Part shown: positions 34,630 to 44,186 of the stretch, in pieces
Layout: the number at the start of each line of letters is the position of its first letter
Numbering within the stretch: the stretch's first letter is position 1
Origin: Kocuria flava
Lineage (GTDB): Bacteria > Actinomycetota > Actinomycetes > Actinomycetales > Micrococcaceae
Direction of reading: 5' to 3'
DNA length: 64,000 nucleotides
NCBI RefSeq assembly: GCF_001482365.1
Contig: NZ_CP013254.1
Location: 2,914,001 to 2,978,000, forward strand
Notes under the pieces: model-generated
Seen by the model: only the letters and a program-made list of their open reading frames with translations
The model's database searches: none
Told to the model about the DNA's origin: nothing
Made by a program: the position numbers and the translations under genes

Positions 34630-37600
34630 GCCCTGCGCACGACGTCCTCCAGCTCCGCCTCCCCGGCGAGGTCGTGCGGCCGGACCACCCTGTCCTCGGG
34701 GACGTAGTAGAACGCCGCGGTGACCTCCTCGAGCGGGACCCCGCGCAGCCTCGACCAGGCGAGCCGGTAGACGGCCAGCTGCGCCGAGCGCTGGGCCAGT
34801 TCCTCCCCGGCGGGAGCGCGCCCCGTCTTCCAGTCCACCAGCTCCCACGTGCCGTCGGCGCCCCGGAAGACCGCGTCCACCCGGCCGCGCACCGTGATCC
34901 CCGCGACGGGGGTCTCGAGGGGGAACTCCACCGCCCACGGCTGGCGGTCCGCCCACGGGCCCCCGCGGAAGGTGCGGGCGAGCTCGGGCAGGTCGTAGGC
35001 CTCGTCGACGTGCTCGTCGGCTCCGCCGGGCAGCTCCCCGACGTCGAAGATCGCCGACGAGCCGTAGAACTGCTCGACCCACGCGTGGAAGGTCGTGCCC
35101 CGCCGCGCGGCCGTCCCCGGCCGGCGGGGCATGGGCCGGCGCAGCCCCGCGACGACCTCGTGGGGGTCGCGGGCGAGGGCCACGAGCGTCGAGGCCGAGA
35201 CGTGGGAGGGCATGGGGACAGTGCGCTCGGTGCGCGCGGCCTCGTGGCGGGCCAGCAGGATCCGTGCCTCCTCCGACCAGCGCCGCGGGTCCGGCTCCCG
35301 GCCGTCGCGCTCGGCGACGCCCAGCAGGTCCTCGACGTCGAGGTCCGCCGTGCCGGGGAAGCCGCGCTCCCGCACGGCCCGCGCCGCCCGCTCCAGGAGC
35401 TCCCGGCGGCCGCGGTGCGGGGGCGGGCTCGTGCGCACGCTCGTGCTGCCGTCGCCCGCGGTGACGGTCTCGGTGATCTCGGGACCCTCCAGCGGGTCGT
35501 AGGGCCAGGGCGCGGTCAGCACGGTCGCGGCGGCCGGGTTCTGCGTGCCCGGCGGCACCTCCGCCCACGGGCCCAGGCGCACGACGGGGGCGGGGCCCTC
35601 CGTGAGGCCCAGCAGCTCACGGACGAAGACGGAGGGCTCCTGCAGGGTGCGGGCGGTGCCGCGGAAGGCGGTGCAGGAGAGCTCGAGGACGCTGCGGGCA
35701 CGGGTCACGGCCACGTACGCCAGGCGGCGCTCCTCGTCCTCGGCGTGCTGGGCGGCGAGCTCCGCGAACTCGGTGTGCGAGTCCTCCAGCGCCTTCAGGT
35801 CCGTGGTGTCGACCGACCACTGCGGCAGGAAGCGGGCGTCCCCGCGCAGCGGCCACGGCAGCGTCCCGGTCTCCACCGTCCAGCGGGTGACCCGCTCGCT
35901 CGGGAAGTTCCTGGTGTTGAGCCCCGGGACGTAGACGTGGTCCCACTCCAGGCCCTTGGAGGAGTGAACGGTCACGAGCTGGACGGCGTCGTGCCGGGTC
36001 CGGTCCGGTCCGGGCTCGAGCCCGTTCTCCTCGGCGAGGGTGACGTCGAGCCACGCCAGGAACGCCGAGAGGTCGCCCGTGGCCGAGGACGCCGTGAACG
36101 TGCGGGCCGCCTCCTGGAAGGCGTCGAGGTTGCGCCGGGCCAGGTGGGCGGTGCGCTCGGGGTGGGCGGCGAGCTCGACGTCGAGGCCCGAGACGGACTC
36201 GATCTCGTGCAGCAGCACCAGGAGGTCGTCGGCGAGGAACGACCGCAGGTGCTCCAGCTCGTCGCGCAGCAGGGTCATCCGCTCGCGGGCCGCCTCGGAC
36301 AGCGAGCGGCCGTGGGCCGAGGTCCAGCCGGGCCGCGGCAGCGTCTCGAGGGCCTCGACCAGGGAGGCATGGTCGGAGACGTCGGGCTCCACGAGCGTCT
36401 CCGCTCGCGCCTCCGCCTCGGTCACGGGGGCGTCGAGGTCCTCGGCCCGGTGATCCCGGGCGGCCTCGGTGCGGCGCCGCTCGAGGTGGGCGGCCCAGTC
36501 CGACAGCGCCATGAGGTCCCGGGAGCCGATCCGCCACCGGGCGCCGGCGAGCAGCCGCACGAGGGCGTCGGAGCGGCCGGGGTCGTCGAGCACCCGCAGC
36601 GTCGCCACGACGTCGGCGACTTCGGGGGTGCTCAGCAGCCCGCCCAGGCCCACGACCTCGTAGGGGATCCCGCGGGCGGCGAGCTCGCGGCGCACCGGCT
36701 CGATCTGCGAGCGCTTGCGGCACAGCACGGCCATGGTCGGCACGGCCTCCTGCGGCTCGCCGCGGTGGGCCGCACGCCGGGCGCCGATCCGCTCGGCGAG
36801 CGCCTCGGCCTCCTCGACGTCGGTCGCGTACCGGCTCAGGCGCACCGTCCCCGGCCCGGCCCCGGGGCGGGTCCGCAGCGGCGGGACGGTCAGCGGCGAG
36901 CTGCCGCGGGCCCAGGGCGGGAGGGTGCGCAGCGGCTCGGCCAGGACGTTGGCGACGTCGAGGACGCTCTCGTCGTTGCGCCAGGCCGTGGTGAGGAAGC
37001 TGGGCCGCGGCTCCTGCCCGGGGGCGACCGGGAACGCGTCGTGGAAGCCGAACAGCTGCCCGGCCGAGGCCCCGCGGAAGCCGTAGATCGACTGCTGAGG
37101 GTCGCCGACGGCCATCACGGAGTGGCCCGCGCCGAACAGGGCCGAGAACAGGCGCAGCTGGGCGTGGGAGGTGTCCTGGAACTCGTCGAGGAGCACGACG
37201 CGGTAGCGCTCGCGCTCGGTGCGCCGGGCGGCCGTGTCCTCCTCGGCGATCCGGGCGGCGGCCGAGAGGAGGTCGCCGAAGTCCATGGCCTGCGCCTGCT
37301 CCTTGCGGCGGGCGAACTCCCCCACGAGCTCGGCGAGCACCCACGCGGCCCGCTGGGTGGCGGCGACCTTCGTGAGCGTCGCGCCCGGGGTGCGCTTGCG
37401 CCGGCCCGGCGGGGTGGTGGCGAGCTCGCCCAGCAGCTGCTGCGCGAAGCGTCCGACCGCCTCGGGGTCCAGGAGGTGCTCGGCGCAGGCCCCGGCGAGG
37501 TCGAGGACGGCCTTGACCATCGTGGACTTGGCGGGCATCGACTCCAGCAGCTCCCCCGTCCAGGCCTCGACGGTCTGCGCGGCGAGCTGCCACGCCTGGG

Positions 37601-38171
37601 CGGGCCCGAGGAGGGTGGTGTCCGGCTCCACGCCGATCCGCAGGCCGTAGTCGCGCACCAGCGTGTTCGCGTAGGAGTGGTAGGTGCTCACGACGGGATC
37701 CTGGGCCGCGGCGGTCCCGTCGTCCTCGCCGCCCGCCGGGGGCACGAGCTCGAGGGCCCGCAGGTCGGCGAGGCGCTCGCGCATGCGGTGCCCGAGCTCA
37801 CCGGCGGCCTTGCGCGTGAAGGTCACGCCGAGGACCTGGTCCGGGGCCACGACGCCGTTGGCGACCAGCCAGCCGACCCGGTCCACCATGGTGGCCGTCT
37901 TCCCGGAGCCGGCCCCGGCCACGACCAGGCGGGGCGCGAGCGGGGCCGCGATCACCTCGGCCTGCTCCTCGGTGGGCCGCCGCGCCTCGCGCCCGGGCAG
38001 GCCCCCGAGCAGCTCGGCGAGCTCCTCCGGGCTCCACCGCGGCTCCGCCCCGCCCCACGGGTGGGCGGGGCCGGGAGGTGCCTCCCCCGCGCGGGAGGCG
38101 GACGGGGCGCCGTCGGGACCTGCGGTGCCTGAGGTGCCTGCGGTGCCTGCGGAACGGTCGGCGTCGGTCAT
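34605..38171 (-). CDS. adnB: AdnB-type helicase-nuclease subunit (double-strand break resection)
   Basis: 1188 residues from ATG at 38171 (AGGAG 12 nt upstream). N-terminal UvrD-like motor with intact motifs: AGAGSGKT (85-92), STYHSYA, LLDEFQDTSHAQ, VGDPQQSIYGFRGA, TTAWRND, VTVHSSKGLEWDHVYVPGL and EERRLAYVAVTRAR. The C-terminal RecB-like nuclease has VRGRVDAVF, the catalytic LVDWKTGRAP and the QLAVYRLAW motif. The mycobacterial AdnAB dimer resects DNA ends for recombination in place of RecBCD or AddAB. Order adnA-adnB with 35 nt between them matches Rv3202c-Rv3201c. No iron-sulfur cysteine cluster is visible in this subunit. The first 45 residues look disordered. Confidence 0.9.
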   Translation of the reverse strand: MTDADRSAGTAGTSGTAGPDGAPSASRAGEAPPGPAHPWGGAEPRWSPEELAELLGGLPGREARRPTEEQAEVIAAPLAPRLVVAGAGSGKTATMVDRVGWLVANGVVAPDQVLGVTFTRKAAGELGHRMRERLADLRALELVPPAGGEDDGTAAAQDPVVSTYHSYANTLVRDYGLRIGVEPDTTLLGPAQAWQLAAQTVEAWTGELLESMPAKSTMVKAVLDLAGACAEHLLDPEAVGRFAQQLLGELATTPPGRRKRTPGATLTKVAATQRAAWVLAELVGEFARRKEQAQAMDFGDLLSAAARIAEEDTAARRTERERYRVVLLDEFQDTSHAQLRLFSALFGAGHSVMAVGDPQQSIYGFRGASAGQLFGFHDAFPVAPGQEPRPSFLTTAWRNDESVLDVANVLAEPLRTLPPWARGSSPLTVPPLRTRPGAGPGTVRLSRYATDVEEAEALAERIGARRAAHRGEPQEAVPTMAVLCRKRSQIEPVRRELAARGIPYEVVGLGGLLSTPEVADVVATLRVLDDPGRSDALVRLLAGARWRIGSRDLMALSDWAAHLERRRTEAARDHRAEDLDAPVTEAEARAETLVEPDVSDHASLVEALETLPRPGWTSAHGRSLSEAARERMTLLRDELEHLRSFLADDLLVLLHEIESVSGLDVELAAHPERTAHLARRNLDAFQEAARTFTASSATGDLSAFLAWLDVTLAEENGLEPGPDRTRHDAVQLVTVHSSKGLEWDHVYVPGLNTRNFPSERVTRWTVETGTLPWPLRGDARFLPQWSVDTTDLKALEDSHTEFAELAAQHAEDEERRLAYVAVTRARSVLELSCTAFRGTARTLQEPSVFVRELLGLTEGPAPVVRLGPWAEVPPGTQNPAAATVLTAPWPYDPLEGPEITETVTAGDGSTSVRTSPPPHRGRRELLERAARAVRERGFPGTADLDVEDLLGVAERDGREPDPRRWSEEARILLARHEAARTERTVPMPSHVSASTLVALARDPHEVVAGLRRPMPRRPGTAARRGTTFHAWVEQFYGSSAIFDVGELPGGADEHVDEAYDLPELARTFRGGPWADRQPWAVEFPLETPVAGITVRGRVDAVFRGADGTWELVDWKTGRAPAGEELAQRSAQLAVYRLAWSRLRGVPLEEVTAAFYYVPEDRVVRPHDLAGEAELEDVVRRAYRVVLRP

Positions 38172-38206
38172 GCGGTGAGGGCTCTCCTGCCGGTCGGGGT
38201 CGGGGC

Positions 38207-41200
38207 TCACGGCTCGCTCACCTGCCGGCCCTCGGCGCACAGGGGGCAGATCTGCGGCAGCTTGCAGCCGTGGCCGTTGAACGTGCCCTCCGACTGGTCG
38301 TGGCGGGCGGTGAAGGTCTCCCCCGCCACGAGCTCGGCGGCGCGGGTGATGAGCAGCCGGGCCCAGTCGGCCTGGGGGTCCAGGGGGTCCTGCTGCTGGA
38401 CGCGCGGGGTCTTCTCGTCGGTGCCGAGCTGGACGAGCAGCGCCCCGCCGGGCAGCTCGGCCACCGCCCCCTCCGGCAGCTCGAGGCGCTCCTCGTCGGT
38501 GCCGCCCGCCATGGCGGCGCCGGCGCCGGCGGCGAGGGCCACCTGGTAGGCCGCCAGCTGCGGGTGCTCGGGGATCTTCGCCCCGGCGGGCTTGGTCCGC
38601 CCGGTCTTGAGGTCCACGACGACGTAGCGGCCCTGCGCGTCCACCTCCAGCCGGTCCACCCGGCCGCGGAGCAGGGCGTCGCGGGCGGGGCCGCGGACCA
38701 GGACGTCGAAGGAGCCCTCGACGGCGGCGAGCCGGCGGCCGTGCTCCTGGCGGGCGTCGACGACGTACTGGGCGAACTTCCGCAGCATCTGCCGGGCGCG
38801 GCGCAGCTGCACCTCCGTCTCCCACGTCTCGGGCAGCCCGAGGGTGTGCCACCGGCGGTCCAGCTCCTCGACGAGCTCGCCGCCGGAGGACTCCGGCAGC
38901 TCCTCGGCGATGGCGTGCACGAGCGAGCCCAGGCTGCGGCTGAGGTCGGTGGCGGGCTCGGCGCGCGAGGCCGCCACGAACCAGTCCAGGGGCGAGCGGT
39001 GGATCGCCTCGATCCGCGACGGCGAGACGGGCACCGGCACCCCGTCGTCGAAGACCGGGTCGGTGCTGGTGAGCGCGGCGGTGCCCCACCAGGTGCCCGG
39101 GTCGGCGCCGGGGACGGGGCGCGGGGAGGCGGCGATGCGGTGGAGCAGGCGCGCCGCCGCCTCGGCGCGCACCGGGTCCTCCTCGTGGCGCTGCACCCAC
39201 TGGCGCAGCTCGGCGACGAGGGCGCGCAGGGTCATGGGCCGCGGGGCGTCGACCGGCGTCCGCGCGGGGGCACCCGGGCCGGGCGGGTCCACGAGGTCGA
39301 GGAACTCGGAGGGCTGCTCGTCCTCGTTCGCGGCCGCGGTGACCACGAGGGTGCCACTGCTGCGGGAGACGGCCGCGGAGAAGGAGCGGAGCTCGTCGTG
39401 GCGGACCTGGCGCAGCCGGCTCAGCGGCGTGGTGCGCGCGGCCTGCTCGACGCCGAGGTCGAGGGCGTCGGTGAGCAGGTCGGCGCCGAGCAGCCGTCCG
39501 CGCAGGCGCGTGTTGGGCCACACCGACTCCTGCACCCCGGCGACGAACACGACCGGCCACTGCCGCCCGGCCGCGGTCGCGGGGGTCATGATCTCCACGG
39601 TCTCGTCCGTGGGCGCGCGGGCGGCGAGCGTGTCCATGGGCAGCTCCTGGCTCTCGACGTAGTCGAGGAACTGGGCGGCACTGGCCCCGGGGAGGTGGTC
39701 GACGTAGCGTTCTGCGGACTCGAAGAGCGCGACGACGGCGTCGAGGTCGCGGTCGGCCCGCTCCCCCGCCGGCCCGCCCTCGAGGGCGCGGCGGCGCCAG
39801 CCCTCGGCGACCCCGGCGGCCTCCCACAGCGCCCACAGGACGGTCTCCGCGGTCGCGCCCTCCTCGTGCAGGGCCCGGGTCCCGGCGGCGATCATGCGGG
39901 CGACGCGCCGGGCGGGGGCGGAGCGGACCCCGGCCGCGTCGAGCGCAGCGGGAGCGGCGAGCGCCTCGACGAGCAGGTCGTCGCTGCCGCGGCCCCCGCC
40001 GTCGGCGAGCTCCTCCGTCCGCAGCCGCTGGCGCAGGCGCCGGAGGTCCATGGGCGAGGCGCCGCCGATCCGGGAGGTGAGCAGCTCCACGGCGGCCTGG
40101 ACGGTCAGGGCCCCGTGGTGGTCACCGGGGGACCCGTCGCCGCGGGACCCGGCGGCGTCGGCCTCGGTGACGATCCGCAGGGCGGCCAGCAGCGGCCGAA
40201 CGGCGGGCTCGTCCCGCACCGGTGTCTCGGCGGCCGAGGTGCTCACGGGGACGCCGAGGACCGTCAGCTGCCGCTCCAGGCCCTCGAGCTGCCGCCCGTT
40301 GCGCACGATCACGGCCATGTCCCCGAGGGGCACCCCGTGCACGAGGTGGCGCTCCAGGACCTGGTGGGCGATCCAGCGCGCCTCGTGCAGCGGCGAGGAC
40401 AGCACGGCGGTCAGGACCTCCCCGCGGTCCGCGGCGTCCGGTGCGTCCCGGTCGTCCGGGCCGTCGTCGGCGGCCTCCGGGTCGTGCGCCCCGGCGCCCG
40501 CCTCCTGCGGTCCGGCCGGTCCGCGCGCGCCCACCGGGTGCTGCCCGCCGAGGGTGCCGGGCGCGGCGGCCGGTCCCGGCACGGCGGCCCGGGCCGCGGG
40601 GCCGCCCTCGCCGGGCCGGTCCCCGTCGGGTGCGGCCGGCGCCGGCCGATCCGCCCCGGGACCGTGCTCCGCCCGGGCGGGCTCGAGCGCCCGGGGGGCG
40701 CGCACCAGCGCGGGCACCCGCTCGGCGACCCGCCGCCAGACCTCCGTCACCGCCGGCGGCATCCGCAGGGACGTGCCGAGATCGTGGCGCCGCAGGGGCC
40801 GGCCCGGTTCGGCGAGGCGGTCCTCCAGGGAGCGCAGCAGATCGGGGCGGGCCCCGCGGAAGCCCTGCACGACCGTGTCGGGGCAGGCGGTCGCGACCAC
40901 GTCGCGCCCCCGGCCCAGCACGGCCAGCAGCCGGTGGATGGAAGGCGTGGCCTCCTGGAGGTCGTCGACGAGCAGGAGCTCGAGACGCTCCTGCTCGGCG
41001 CGCAGGAACCCCGGCTGCGCCTCGAGCAGGCGGGCCGCCTCGGAGACCAGCGCGGCGGGGTCGTAGGCCTCCGGCATCCGCAGCCGGCGCACGGCCTGGT
41101 ACTCCGCCCGCAGCGCAGCGGCCGCCGCCCAGTCCGGGCGGTCCATGGCCCGGCCGAGGCGGCGCAGCTGCTCCGGGGCGAGGTCGTGCTCGGACATGCG

Positions 41201-41800
41201 GTCGAAGACCTCCCGCACCTCCTGCCGGAAGCCGCGGGTGCCCACGGCCTCCTGCAGGTCGCGCGGCCACACCACCGCGGCCCCCTCGCCCAGGGCGTGC
41301 CCGGCCATGAGCTCCGCGACGAGCACGTCCTGCTCGGGGCCGGAGAGCAGCTTCGGGGCCCGGTCGACGCCGGGCAGCAGTCCTTCGTTGCGCGCCCGCC
41401 GCAGCAGGTCGAAGGCGTAGGACTGCCACGCCCGCACGGGCGGGGAGCTCATGGTCGCGGCGACCGCGGCCGTGAGGTCGTCGCGGACCCGCGCCGCCGA
41501 GAGCCGCGAGGGGGTGAGCACGAGGAGGCGGTCCGGGTCGAGGCCGTCTCGGATCCTGCGGGCGGCCAGCTCGACGAGCACGCGGGTGCGGCCCGTGCCC
41601 GGCCCGCCCACGACGAGGCGGGGGCCGCACCCGGGCCGCAGTGCGGTGACGGCGGCCTGGTCGGCCGTGGGCCGCCAGGGGGGCCGGGCCTGCTCCGTGC
41701 CCGGCGGCGGCACCAGCGTCCAGCGCACGGGTCCGCCGTCCCCGGGGGCGTGCGGGGCGGCGGGGCCGGTGCGGGGTGCGGTGCGCTCGGTCCGGTGCAT
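38207..41800 (-). CDS. adnA: AdnA-type helicase-nuclease subunit with degenerate motor
   Basis: 1197 residues from ATG at 41800. It has the UvrD-like motor plus RecB-like nuclease layout of AdnA, but the motor is degraded. Walker A reads GGPGTGRT (65-72) with Arg71 in place of Lys. Motif II is LVDDLQEAT instead of DEFQD. Motif III lacks GDxxQ, and the arginine-finger motif reads FSAAVSRSSG. The nuclease domain is intact: LRGRVDRLEV, VVVDLKTGRTK and HPQLAAYQVAL. A C-terminal CKLPQICPLC may supply iron-sulfur ligands as in AddB-type nucleases. A 110-residue acidic, Pro/Gly-rich insert lies near residues 395-455. The partner adnB follows. A non-translocating AdnA working beside AdnB agrees with what is known of mycobacterial AdnAB. 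Confidence 0.88.
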   Translation of the reverse strand: MHRTERTAPRTGPAAPHAPGDGGPVRWTLVPPPGTEQARPPWRPTADQAAVTALRPGCGPRLVVGGPGTGRTRVLVELAARRIRDGLDPDRLLVLTPSRLSAARVRDDLTAAVAATMSSPPVRAWQSYAFDLLRRARNEGLLPGVDRAPKLLSGPEQDVLVAELMAGHALGEGAAVVWPRDLQEAVGTRGFRQEVREVFDRMSEHDLAPEQLRRLGRAMDRPDWAAAAALRAEYQAVRRLRMPEAYDPAALVSEAARLLEAQPGFLRAEQERLELLLVDDLQEATPSIHRLLAVLGRGRDVVATACPDTVVQGFRGARPDLLRSLEDRLAEPGRPLRRHDLGTSLRMPPAVTEVWRRVAERVPALVRAPRALEPARAEHGPGADRPAPAAPDGDRPGEGGPAARAAVPGPAAAPGTLGGQHPVGARGPAGPQEAGAGAHDPEAADDGPDDRDAPDAADRGEVLTAVLSSPLHEARWIAHQVLERHLVHGVPLGDMAVIVRNGRQLEGLERQLTVLGVPVSTSAAETPVRDEPAVRPLLAALRIVTEADAAGSRGDGSPGDHHGALTVQAAVELLTSRIGGASPMDLRRLRQRLRTEELADGGGRGSDDLLVEALAAPAALDAAGVRSAPARRVARMIAAGTRALHEEGATAETVLWALWEAAGVAEGWRRRALEGGPAGERADRDLDAVVALFESAERYVDHLPGASAAQFLDYVESQELPMDTLAARAPTDETVEIMTPATAAGRQWPVVFVAGVQESVWPNTRLRGRLLGADLLTDALDLGVEQAARTTPLSRLRQVRHDELRSFSAAVSRSSGTLVVTAAANEDEQPSEFLDLVDPPGPGAPARTPVDAPRPMTLRALVAELRQWVQRHEEDPVRAEAAARLLHRIAASPRPVPGADPGTWWGTAALTSTDPVFDDGVPVPVSPSRIEAIHRSPLDWFVAASRAEPATDLSRSLGSLVHAIAEELPESSGGELVEELDRRWHTLGLPETWETEVQLRRARQMLRKFAQYVVDARQEHGRRLAAVEGSFDVLVRGPARDALLRGRVDRLEVDAQGRYVVVDLKTGRTKPAGAKIPEHPQLAAYQVALAAGAGAAMAGGTDEERLELPEGAVAELPGGALLVQLGTDEKTPRVQQQDPLDPQADWARLLITRAAELVAGETFTARHDQSEGTFNGHGCKLPQICPLCAEGRQVSEP

Positions 41801-41913
41801 GGTCCCATCCCATCACGGCCCGCGGACGCGCTAAGCGCGGGTCCTGCGCGTCCGCCGGCCCTGCGTGCCCGCGCTCCCGGCGCCCGGTGCGTCAGCGGGT
41901 CGGAGGCGGCCGG

Positions 41914-41919
41914 TACCGT
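41914..41919 (+). promoter_or_regulatory. -10 for a leaderless exonuclease transcript
   Basis: TACCGT ends 6 nt before the ATG at 41926, and there is no ribosome binding site. Confidence 0.5.
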
Positions 41920-41925
41920 GGGCCC

Positions 41926-42765
41926 ATGTCCACGTCCTCGCGACCTGCGCCCGACCAGCCCGCCCTCTTCGACCCCGCGCCGCCGCCCCCGCCCCCGGAG
42001 CGGAGCGGGGGCACCGGGGCCCAGGACGCCCTCTTCGACCTCGGAGAGCCCGCGGCGGCGGTGGCCTGGACGGAGGGGCCCCGGGCGGCCTTCGACCTCG
42101 AGACGACGGGCCGGGACCCGCTGGAGGCCCGCATCGTCACGGCCTCGATCGTGCGCACCGACGCCGCGGGCGAGGTGCTGGACGAGTGGGAGTGGCTGGC
42201 GGACCCCGGCGTCGAGATCCCCGCCGAGGCGGCCGCCGTCCACGGGGTGACGACCGAGCGCGCCCGCGCGGAGGGCCTCCCGGCCGGGCGGGTCGTGGCG
42301 GAGATCGCCGCGGTGCTCGGCGGGCTGTTCGCCGCGGGCACCCCCGTGCTCGTGTTCAACGCCTCCTACGACTTCACGGTCCTGGCCCGGGAGGGCGCCC
42401 GCCACGGCGTGGCCGTGCCCGAGCCGTTCCCCGTGCTCGACCCCTACGTGCTCAACAAGCAGGTGCACCGCTACCGCCGCGGCAAGCGCACGCTCGGGGC
42501 CCTGTGCGAGGAGTACGGGGTGGAGCTGACCGCCGCCCACACCTCGGCGGCGGACTCGCTGGCCACCGAGCGGCTGGCGGTGCTGATGGCGCGCCGCTTC
42601 CCGGAGCTGGTGCGGCCGGCCGCGGAGCTGCACGCGGACCAGGTGGGCTGGGCCGCCGCACAGGCCGCGAGCCTGCAGGAGTACTTCCGCCGCACGCGCC
42701 CGGACGCCGTCGTCGACGGCGCGTGGCCGCTGCGCGCCCCCGGGACCGGCGGGCCGGGCGCCTGA
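41926..42765 (+). CDS. DEDDh 3'-5' exonuclease (DnaQ/epsilon-like)
   Basis: 279 residues from ATG at 41926. After a 50-residue Pro/Gly-rich start comes an exonuclease domain with motif ExoI AAFDLETTGRDP (Asp and Glu), ExoII VFNASYDFTVL (Asp) and ExoIII AAHTSAADSLAT (His and Asp). These are the four acidic residues and the His that bind two metals. The loop HGVTTERARAEGL is also typical. It may act as a free proofreading or repair exonuclease; the DNA polymerase III core is not nearby. It is divergent from adnA and convergent with hemL. The region between adnA and this gene (125 bp) shows no other feature. Confidence 0.9.
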   Translation: MSTSSRPAPDQPALFDPAPPPPPPERSGGTGAQDALFDLGEPAAAVAWTEGPRAAFDLETTGRDPLEARIVTASIVRTDAAGEVLDEWEWLADPGVEIPAEAAAVHGVTTERARAEGLPAGRVVAEIAAVLGGLFAAGTPVLVFNASYDFTVLAREGARHGVAVPEPFPVLDPYVLNKQVHRYRRGKRTLGALCEEYGVELTAAHTSAADSLATERLAVLMARRFPELVRPAAELHADQVGWAAAQAASLQEYFRRTRPDAVVDGAWPLRAPGTGGPGA

Positions 42766-42802
42766 GCGGCCCCGGGGCCGGCGGCCCGGACACCTGCGCG
42801 CC

Positions 42803-42819
42803 CCCGGCCCGGGGCCGGG
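42803..42819. terminator. GC hairpin between convergent exonuclease and hemL
   Basis: CCCGGCCC (42803-42810) and GGGCCGGG (42812-42819) with one base between, giving about 6 bp of stem plus a loop, abutting the hemL stop. Confidence 0.4.
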
Positions 42820-42820
42820 C

Positions 42821-44137
42821 TCAGGCCGTGGGCCGGGCCTGGGCGGCGGCGCGGGCCGCGGCGGGCAGCGCGGAGACGATCCGGTCCATCGCCGCGTCGT
42901 CGTGGGCGGCGGAGAGGAACCACGCCTCGTAGACGGACGGCGGCATGTACACGCCCTGGTCGAGCATCGCGTGGAAGAACGCCGGGTACCGCCAGGCCTC
43001 CTGGGCGCGGGCCTGGGCGTAGTCGTGCACGCCGGTGGCGGAGGTGCCGAAGGCCACCGAGAACAGGTTCCCCGCGGTCTGGACCGAGTGGTCGACCCCG
43101 GCCTCCCCGAGCGCGGCGCGCACGGCGTCCTGCAGCTGGGCGGAGCGCCGGTCGATCGTGCGGTAGGCGACGCGGTCGGCGGTGCGCAGGGTCGCCGCGC
43201 CGGCGGCCATCGCGACCGGGTTCCCCGAGAGGGTGCCCGCCTGGTAGACGGGGCCCAGCGGCGCCAGGTGGTCCATCACCGCGGCGCGGCCGCCGATGCC
43301 GGCGACCGGCAGGCCGCCGCCGATGACCTTGCCGAACATGAACAGGTCCGGCTCCCAGCCGCCCTCCGCCTCGTGGGTCAGGCCCCAGTAGCCGGCCTCG
43401 TGCACGCGGAACCCGGTGAGCACCTCGTCGCAGATCAGCAGCGCACCGTGCTCGCGGGTGATCCGCCGCAGCCCGGCGTTGAAGCCCTCGCCCGGGGTGA
43501 CCACGCCCATGTTCGCCGGGGCGGCCTCGGTGATCACCGCGGCGATCCGGTCCGGGTGGGCCGCGAAGGCCGCCTCCACGGCGCCGAGGTCGTTGTAGGG
43601 CAGCACGAGGGTCTCGGCGGCGGTCGCGGCCGTGACCCCCGCCGAGCCCGGCAGGGCGAGGGTCGCGACCCCGGAGCCCGCCTCGGACAGCAACGCGTCG
43701 ACGTGGCCGTGGTAGCAGCCGGCGAACTTCACCACGAGGTCCCGGCCGGTGACCCCGCGGGCGAGCCGCAGCGCGGTCATGGCGGCCTCCGTGCCGGTCG
43801 AGACCAGCCGCACCTCGTCGATCGCCCCGACCCGCTCGACGACGAGCTCCGCGAGCTCCGTCTCCCCGCGCGTGGTCGCGCCGAAGGACAGCCCGCGCTC
43901 GACCGCCTCGTGGACGGCGTCGATCACGGCCGGGTGGGAGTGGCCCAGCAGGGCCGGGCCCCACGAGCCGACGAGGTCGACGTACTCGCGCCCGTCGGCG
44001 TCGGTGAGGTACGGGCCCTTGGCGGCCGAGATGAACGGCGGGGTGCCGCCCACCGAGGCGAACGCGCGCACGGGCGAGTTCACCCCGCCGGGCATGACCT
44101 TGCGGGCGCGGTCGAACAGTTCCTGGGAGACGCTCAT
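42821..44137 (-). CDS. hemL: Glutamate-1-semialdehyde 2,1-aminomutase
   Basis: 438 residues from ATG at 44137. PLP enzyme that moves the amino group of glutamate-1-semialdehyde to give 5-aminolevulinate, the second step after HemA. Motifs: GGVNSPVRAF, STGTEAAMTALRLARG, the Asp in LLICDEVLTGFR, PLP-binding Lys270 in LFMFGKVIGGGLPVA, and YQAGTLSGNPVAMAAG. Full length for the family. It is the last gene of the minus-strand heme operon, 49 nt after hemB, and ends facing the exonuclease gene. Confidence 0.97.
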   Translation of the reverse strand: MSVSQELFDRARKVMPGGVNSPVRAFASVGGTPPFISAAKGPYLTDADGREYVDLVGSWGPALLGHSHPAVIDAVHEAVERGLSFGATTRGETELAELVVERVGAIDEVRLVSTGTEAAMTALRLARGVTGRDLVVKFAGCYHGHVDALLSEAGSGVATLALPGSAGVTAATAAETLVLPYNDLGAVEAAFAAHPDRIAAVITEAAPANMGVVTPGEGFNAGLRRITREHGALLICDEVLTGFRVHEAGYWGLTHEAEGGWEPDLFMFGKVIGGGLPVAGIGGRAAVMDHLAPLGPVYQAGTLSGNPVAMAAGAATLRTADRVAYRTIDRRSAQLQDAVRAALGEAGVDHSVQTAGNLFSVAFGTSATGVHDYAQARAQEAWRYPAFFHAMLDQGVYMPPSVYEAWFLSAAHDDAAMDRIVSALPAAARAAAQARPTA

Positions 44138-44186
44138 GAGTGCTTTCCTTCCGCCGGGAGGACCCGGCTCGGGGGTGCGGGGGTGG

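Noticed and set aside
34074..42250. Very long plus-strand open frames (over 1300 codons each) opposite adnB and adnA
   Set aside because: Same effect of extreme GC content; the opposite strand holds clear helicase and nuclease motifs in order.
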